A stretch of DNA of 8,920 nucleotides from Candidatus Omnitrophica bacterium CG1_02_40_15 (GTDB taxonomy: Bacteria > Omnitrophota > Gorgyraeia > Gorgyraeales > Gorgyraeaceae), in the NCBI GenBank assembly GCA_001871815.1, contig MNVP01000049.1:1-8920 (forward strand), in the 5' to 3' direction. The notes beneath the pieces are model-generated. The model saw nothing but the letters and a program-made list of their open reading frames with translations, ran no database searches and was not told the DNA's origin. Shown piece after piece: positions 6,112 to 8,920 of the stretch. The stretch's first letter is position 1; every line of letters begins with the position of its first letter. The position numbers and the translations under genes were made by a program.

Positions 6112-6342
6112 ATGATGAGAAAGATTTGGATTTTATCGCTAGTAGGAGCGATTCTTGTATCTCTCTGCATATTTACGTTTAATATCTTTGGCAAAGAAAA
6201 TAACCAGGATCCAAAGAATGACGTGACAAAGCTTTCAGAGAGGATAGGCAGGGTTTTAAAGAATCAGGAAGATATAATCGCACGGCTCACTGGCATACGC
6301 CAGGAGCTGGATATTATAAAAGTAAGGGCTTCGCGCAGGTAA
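6112..6342 (+). CDS. Small membrane protein with a coiled-coil tail
   Basis: I do not recognise the family of this 76-residue protein. Residues about 5-25 form one hydrophobic helix (IWILSLVGAILVSLCIFTF), preceded by a basic MMRK, so it is probably anchored with the N-terminus inside. Residues about 38-72 are charged and helical with hydrophobic spacing (Leu41, Ile45, Val48, Ile55-Ile56, Leu59, Ile62, Leu66, Ile69), consistent with a short coiled coil outside the membrane. It starts directly behind the strong promoter, with AGAGG six bases before the first of two tandem ATGs, and ends 15 bases before ccdA, so the two form an operon. A role with the CcdA relay is possible from position only. 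The paired Met codons leave the exact start ambiguous by one residue. Confidence 0.75.
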   Translation: MMRKIWILSLVGAILVSLCIFTFNIFGKENNQDPKNDVTKLSERIGRVLKNQEDIIARLTGIRQELDIIKVRASRR

Positions 6343-6357
6343 GCTGAAGGGGGAGTC

Positions 6358-7077
6358 ATGTTTTCTGGAAGCGAAGTCTCTATTCTTATAGCGTTTTCTG
6401 CAGGCATTCTTTCATTCCTTTCTCCTTGCATCTTGCCGCTTTTCCCGTCTTATATTACTTATATTACAGGCAGGTCTTTTGAGGATATAAAATCTTCTGG
6501 GAGGTCCTCTGATATAACAAAGCTTACTGCGCTAAATTCTTTATTTTTTATTTTAGGGTTTTCAATAATTTTTGTATTACTGGGACTAACGCTGTCATAT
6601 TTTGGCAGTTTTTTTGGAATAAAAAGAATATGGCTTGAAAGGATAGGAGGGGTATTAATAATTTTATTCGGCCTTAATATAATGGGCGTAATAAAAACAA
6701 GATTTTTAAGCCGGGGGAAGGGGATTGGTTTAAAGAAAAAGAATTTTGGTTATCTGGGGTCTTTATTAGTGGGCATGGCATTTGCATTTGGATGGACGCC
6801 ATGCGTGGGGCCGATTCTTTCAAGCATTCTTATATATGCCTCTACGCTTGAAAGCTTGCCTAAAGCCACAACCCTCTTATTAGCCTATTCTATGGGCCTG
6901 GGCCTGCCGTTTTTTATAGCAGGCCTTGCGATAAACCAATTTCTGTTTCTTTTCGCAAAGTTCAAGAACTTTATGCGTTTCGCGCCTTTAGTTTCAGGCA
7001 TATTTCTGATATTGATGGGCGCGATGTTATTTTCCGGGCAGTTTTCCAGGCTTAGCAGCCTATTTGTAAAAGGGTAA
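6358..7077 (+). CDS. ccdA: CcdA-type thiol-disulfide transporter
   Basis: This 239-residue integral membrane protein is the compact, six-helix member of the DsbD/CcdA family, which passes reductant from cytoplasmic thioredoxin to extracytoplasmic thiol proteins during cytochrome c maturation or disulfide control. The two hallmark half-sites are present: LSFLSPCILPLFPSYITY with Cys24 and FGWTPCVGPILSS with Cys149, which are the redox pair of the transport cycle. Hydrophobic helices are visible at about 8-32, 61-83, 93-112, 132-162, 170-193 and 207-226, with a basic loop (RGKGIGLKKK) between the halves. AAGGGGGAG lies just before ATG 6358. The upstream membrane protein is in the same operon, and the TlpA-like protein downstream is a natural electron acceptor. 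The TAA stop is the first three bases of palindromic element C. Confidence 0.93.
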   Translation: MFSGSEVSILIAFSAGILSFLSPCILPLFPSYITYITGRSFEDIKSSGRSSDITKLTALNSLFFILGFSIIFVLLGLTLSYFGSFFGIKRIWLERIGGVLIILFGLNIMGVIKTRFLSRGKGIGLKKKNFGYLGSLLVGMAFAFGWTPCVGPILSSILIYASTLESLPKATTLLLAYSMGLGLPFFIAGLAINQFLFLFAKFKNFMRFAPLVSGIFLILMGAMLFSGQFSRLSSLFVKG

Positions 7078-7258
7078 GTGAGGCTATGACTTACGGAGTT
7101 CGCCATTGTTTCTGTGGTGGACGACGTAAGTCATAAAGCCGAACTTATCCCGCCCTTTTGGATAGCAGGCTGAAAAAAATTGCTAAAAGGGCGGAATTAA
7201 TTCGCGCATTGACTTACGTTCACTCACTTCGTTCGTTCCGTAAGTCAAGCGCTCATTA
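7075..7258. repeat. Composite three-hairpin element, copy C (family 2)
   Basis: The element runs from the ccdA stop codon (TAAGTGAG, 7075-7082) to GCTCATTA (7251-7258), three bases before the next ATG. Stem 1 is ATGACTTACG/CGTAAGTCAT (7086-7095/7125-7134) with GGC/GCC outside. Stem 2 has CGAACTTATCCCGCCCTTTT (7140-7159), a 25-base loop (7160-7184) and right arm 7185-7204 with one G-to-A change. Stem 3 is TTGACTTACG/CGTAAGTCAA (7209-7218/7239-7248) flanked by GCGC on both sides. GACTTACG or its complement therefore occurs four times, once in each arm of stems 1 and 3. Confidence 0.88.
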
Positions 7259-7261
7259 AAA

Positions 7262-7813
7262 ATGAATAATAAGACTTTTACTATCGTCCTGGCAGTGATC
7301 GGAGCTATAATTATTTTTGGAATAGTAAAGATTAATACTGCTCCAAAAATATTGCCTATAAAAGAAATCCCGCAGGAAATCAGCGTGAAAAAGAAGCCGC
7401 ATTTAAAACCAGCTCCTGAATTTTCGCTTAAGGATGTAAGCGGGATAGAAAAAAAGCTTTCTGATTTTAAAGGCAAAGTTGTTATTATTGATTTCTGGGC
7501 TACCTGGTGTCCGCCCTGCAAGGAAGAGATCCCGCATTTTATTGACCTTTATAATCAATACAAAGAACAAGGCTTGGAGGTAATAGGCATTGCGCTGGAT
7601 ATGCGAGGAGAAAAGGTAGTGCCTGGATTTGCATTAAAAAACAAGATAAATTACACTATTTTACTTGGCAATGAAGAAGTTAGTGATTTATACGGAGGCA
7701 TAAGAGCAATCCCAACTACTTTTATTGTGGATAAAGATGGCAATATCAGAAAAAAATATATAGGGTATAATGATAAAGAGGTATTTGAAAAAGATATAAA
7801 GGAGCTTCTGTAA
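7262..7813 (+). CDS. TlpA/ResA-like membrane-anchored thioredoxin
   Basis: This 183-residue protein has one N-terminal membrane helix (about 5-22) with no clear lipobox, a short linker rich in Lys and Pro, and a thioredoxin-fold domain from about residue 50. The redox motif is WCPPC (Cys83, Cys86) in FWATWCPPCKEEIP, and the cis-proline loop is AIPTTF (Pro151). APEFSLKDVSG at the domain start and IGIALD in the centre are typical of the AhpC-TSA/TlpA/ResA group. Such proteins reduce apocytochrome c or other disulfides outside the membrane and take electrons from CcdA, which is encoded just upstream. No Shine-Dalgarno sequence precedes ATG 7262; the upstream bases are the end of element C. No other Met lies in the N-terminal region and the anchor begins at once, so this start is favoured. 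ResA-like or general reductase function cannot be separated here. Confidence 0.9.
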   Translation: MNNKTFTIVLAVIGAIIIFGIVKINTAPKILPIKEIPQEISVKKKPHLKPAPEFSLKDVSGIEKKLSDFKGKVVIIDFWATWCPPCKEEIPHFIDLYNQYKEQGLEVIGIALDMRGEKVVPGFALKNKINYTILLGNEEVSDLYGGIRAIPTTFIVDKDGNIRKKYIGYNDKEVFEKDIKELL

Positions 7814-8009
7814 GTGAGGACACAACTTACGGAGCCCTTGACGAATAAAAGGCGACATAAGTTATATGTCCGAACTTACCCCGCCCTTTTGAATAGCAAG
7901 CTGAAAAAAATTGCTAAAAGGGCGGGATTAATTCGCACAAACTAAAGTAGCTACTCAAAGAAGATGTAGTTACGAAAATCAGAGATTTTCGTAACTACAG
8001 TGCTCATTA
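7811..8009. repeat. Composite three-hairpin element, copy D (family 2)
   Basis: The element spans the entire gap, from the stop codon of the thioredoxin gene (TAAGTGAG, 7811-7818) to GCTCATTA (8002-8009), with one further base before ATG 8011. Stem 1 is imperfect: GGAC/GTCC (7818-7821/7868-7871) and AACTTA/TAAGTT (7824-7829/7858-7863). Stem 2 has arms 7871-7890 and 7916-7935 on the CCCGCCCTTTT core, with a 25-base loop (7891-7915) that differs from copy C at two positions. Stem 3 is a perfect 16-pair hairpin, TGTAGTTACGAAAATC/GATTTTCGTAACTACA (7965-7980/7984-7999) with a three-base AGA loop. Extra sequence at 7937-7964 includes the palindrome GTAGCTAC (7947-7954). Confidence 0.88.
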
Positions 8010-8010
8010 A

Positions 8011-8673
8011 ATGATAGTCACTAAGAAAAAATCAATTGAAGAGATATTAAAGGCGCTTGGCCCTGCGTCTAAAATTTTTATAGTAGGATGCGGAGAGTGC
8101 GCTACTACGTGCAAGACAGGCGGAGAAAAAGAAATTATAGAGATGAAGGCTATGCTAGAGGCAAATGGAAAGACTATTGCAGGATGGGCAATACCTAAAG
8201 CGCCTTGCATAGCAAGCCAGACAAAGCTTCATTTTGCCAAGAATAAGAAGGCAGTGGACGAAGCAGAAGTTTTTCTAGTGCTTGCCTGTGGTTTAGGCGG
8301 CCAGTCAGTGCTTGAAAATGACAGGAACAAAAGGCCTGTTTATATAGGCTGCGATACCATGTTCGGGTCTATATTGGATGCGACAGGTTATGGATTTTTT
8401 GAAAGATGCGCCATGTGCGGGGAGTGTGTTCTGAATGCGACAGCAGGTATATGCCCTGTAACAAGATGCGCAAAAGGCCTTTTGAACGGGCCATGCGGAG
8501 GTTCCAATAAAGGCAAGTGCGAGGTTGATAAGAATAAGGACTGCGCGTGGGTATTAATTTACAACAGGCTGAAAGATTTAAACAAGCTGGATAGTTTGAA
8601 AAATGTAAAGCCAGCAAAGGATTATTCCAAGGTTAATAGGCCGAGGGAAGTTATCCTTGGGAATAAGTCATAA
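8011..8673 (+). CDS. metV: MetV-type methylene-tetrahydrofolate reductase partner
   Basis: This 220-residue cysteine-rich protein belongs to the family annotated as methylene-tetrahydrofolate reductase C-terminal/MetV, the small zinc and iron-sulfur partner of MetF in acetogens and other anaerobes. It has 14 cysteines. The N-terminal half has GCGECATTC (Cys27, Cys30, Cys34), APC (Cys66), LACGLGGQS (Cys93) and YIGCDT (Cys114). The C-terminal half carries the diagnostic series CAMCGECVL (Cys133, 136, 139), GICPVTRCAKGLLNGPCGG (Cys148, 153, 162), GKCE (Cys170) and CAW (Cys178). In studied systems the MetVF pair reduces methylene- to methyl-tetrahydrofolate in the methyl branch of the Wood-Ljungdahl pathway. 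The metF expected next is represented only by a ribosome site and three codons before an IS110 gene. No Shine-Dalgarno precedes ATG 8011, which abuts element D. Family is firm; the cofactor set is from relatives. Confidence 0.9.
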   Translation: MIVTKKKSIEEILKALGPASKIFIVGCGECATTCKTGGEKEIIEMKAMLEANGKTIAGWAIPKAPCIASQTKLHFAKNKKAVDEAEVFLVLACGLGGQSVLENDRNKRPVYIGCDTMFGSILDATGYGFFERCAMCGECVLNATAGICPVTRCAKGLLNGPCGGSNKGKCEVDKNKDCAWVLIYNRLKDLNKLDSLKNVKPAKDYSKVNRPREVILGNKS

Positions 8674-8686
8674 CAAAGGAGATACA

Positions 8687-8698
8687 ATGATAATATAG
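8687..8698 (+). pseudogene. Orphan start of the gene after metV, cut by an IS element
   Basis: AAAGGAGA (8675-8682) lies at normal spacing before ATG 8687, the best ribosome site near the end of the window, yet the reading frame is only ATG-ATA-ATA before TAG at 8696-8698. Because metV is usually followed by metF, this is most simply the 5' end of metF separated from its body by insertion of the IS110-type element that follows. The gene identity is inferred. The remainder should reappear beyond the distal end of the element. Confidence 0.5.
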
Positions 8699-8920
8699 CG
8701 CGCTCGGTACACTATGGTAATATATAACCAAAAAGGGGTGCGCTATGCAGTATTATATAGGTGTGGATAACCACAAAAAGTTCAGCTATATGTCAGTAAT
8801 GGACGCAAAGGGCATTGTGGTGAAAGAGGGCAGAGTGGTAAATACGAAAGAAGCGGTAAATAAGTTTTTAGGCACAGAATATACTCAAAATACCTCTGCG
8901 GTATTAGAGTCAGGAAGGAA
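8696..8920 (+). mobile_element. IS110-family insertion sequence, left part
   Basis: The element is recognised from its transposase, whose start at 8745 leaves only about 50 noncoding bases after the interrupted frame. The left boundary is estimated near 8696 from where the metV-linked frame breaks, and it may be off by several bases. IS110 elements lack conventional terminal inverted repeats, and none is visible. The region 8716-8728 is AT-rich (TATATAA) and could give a -10 box. The short left flank would suit the IS1111-like subgroup, where the long noncoding region encoding the bridge RNA lies after the transposase, outside this window. Confidence 0.6.
8745..8920 (+). CDS. IS110-family transposase, N-terminal part (partial)
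   Basis: The frame is open from ATG 8745 to the window end and gives 58 residues beginning MQYYIGVDNHKKFSYMSVMD. IGVDxHKK with Asp8 is the first element of the RuvC-like DEDD catalytic domain of IS110 recombinases. AVLESG with Glu55 fits the second acidic position. The remaining DEDD aspartates and the C-terminal serine-containing domain lie beyond the window. AAAAAGGGG (8730-8738) precedes the ATG with about six bases of spacing. These enzymes excise and insert the element as a circle, guided in studied members by a structured bridge RNA. The N-terminal match is good, but intactness cannot be judged. Confidence 0.85.
   Translation, partial: MQYYIGVDNHKKFSYMSVMDAKGIVVKEGRVVNTKEAVNKFLGTEYTQNTSAVLESGR

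Noticed and set aside
7140..7204. Central stem of family 2 as an intrinsic terminator
   Set aside because: The stem is strong and GC-rich, but it is followed by ATTAATTCGC, not a T-run, in every copy. Some attenuation is possible but it is not a standard terminator.
7209..7237. Promoter in copy C starting with TTGACT (also TTGACT at 5997-6002 in copy B)
   Set aside because: No TATAAT-like sequence lies 16-18 bases downstream (the region reads TTCGTT or similar). TTGACT here is part of stem 3.
4041..8009. Integron-like array with attC sites between gene cassettes
   Set aside because: Variable palindromes between genes suggested it, but the attC core sites (GTTRRRY and RYYYAAC) are absent. 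The genes are ordinary housekeeping or redox genes on both strands, and no integrase is present.
7075..8009. CRISPR-like repeats
   Set aside because: The repeated units are separated by whole genes, have internal variable stems and no regular spacers, and no cas gene is visible.
1..8920. tRNA, rRNA or known riboswitch
   Set aside because: No tRNA cloverleaf with a T-loop GTTCRA motif in context, no rRNA-like stretch and no recognised riboswitch core was seen on either strand by reading alone.

Overview
The window is a compact bacterial chromosome segment: six-plus housekeeping and redox genes on the + strand, one gene on the - strand, short intergenic gaps, and sigma70-type promoters. The coding sequence is moderately AT-rich. 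The gene set (rpiB-glyA-nrdR block, anchored SurA/PpiD-like foldase, PolX with a PHP domain, small CcdA plus TlpA-like thioredoxin, MetV-type cysteine protein) and the many palindromic intergenic repeats resemble uncultured anaerobes such as Candidatus Omnitrophota or a related deep lineage. That placement is an inference from general resemblance; no marker gene here proves it.

Layout. Bases 3-50 are probably the tail of an upstream gene. Bases 51-204 are a nested palindromic repeat (family 1; motifs GTCATCC, AGTCGA, TTCGACAGG) that supplies the ribosome site and start codon of rpiB. rpiB (205-675) overlaps glyA (647-1894) by 29 bases. A 178-base gap with a near-perfect cruciform and further hairpins precedes nrdR (2073-2531). 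The convergent gene at 2560-3978 (-) encodes a membrane-anchored SurA/PpiD-type foldase, with a hairpin terminator at the junction and a likely promoter near 4004-4009. polX (4215-5936) reads divergently from it. A strong extended -10 promoter (6059-6087) drives a 76-residue membrane/coiled-coil protein (6112-6342) and ccdA (6358-7077). A TlpA/ResA-like thioredoxin (7262-7813) and metV (8011-8673) follow. After metV come a ribosome site and ATG that reach a stop after three codons, and then the start of an IS110-family transposase (8745 to the window end).

The most unusual content is a second family of composite palindromic elements, about 170-200 bases each, at four consecutive gene junctions (4041-4212, 5912-6046, 7075-7258, 7811-8009). 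Each full copy starts with TAA(G/C)TGAG and ends with GCTCATT. Each carries three successive stem-loops: variable outer stems 1 and 3 and a conserved central stem built on CCCGCCCTTTT. In two cases the element begins at the stop codon of one gene and ends within a few bases of the next start codon, so it fills the whole intergenic space. In one copy the 25-base central loop is inverted relative to the others. In another copy the left arm of the central stem lies inside the 3' end of polX.

Function together. rpiB (pentose phosphate isomerisation), glyA (serine to glycine, feeding methylene-tetrahydrofolate) and nrdR (control of ribonucleotide reductase) are a block of central and nucleotide metabolism. 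metV is the partner subunit of methylene-tetrahydrofolate reductase, so it draws on the same one-carbon pool that GlyA fills. CcdA and the TlpA-like protein would form an electron relay that passes thiol reductant across the membrane to extracytoplasmic disulfides or cytochrome c assembly. The SurA/PpiD-like protein would assist folding in the same compartment.
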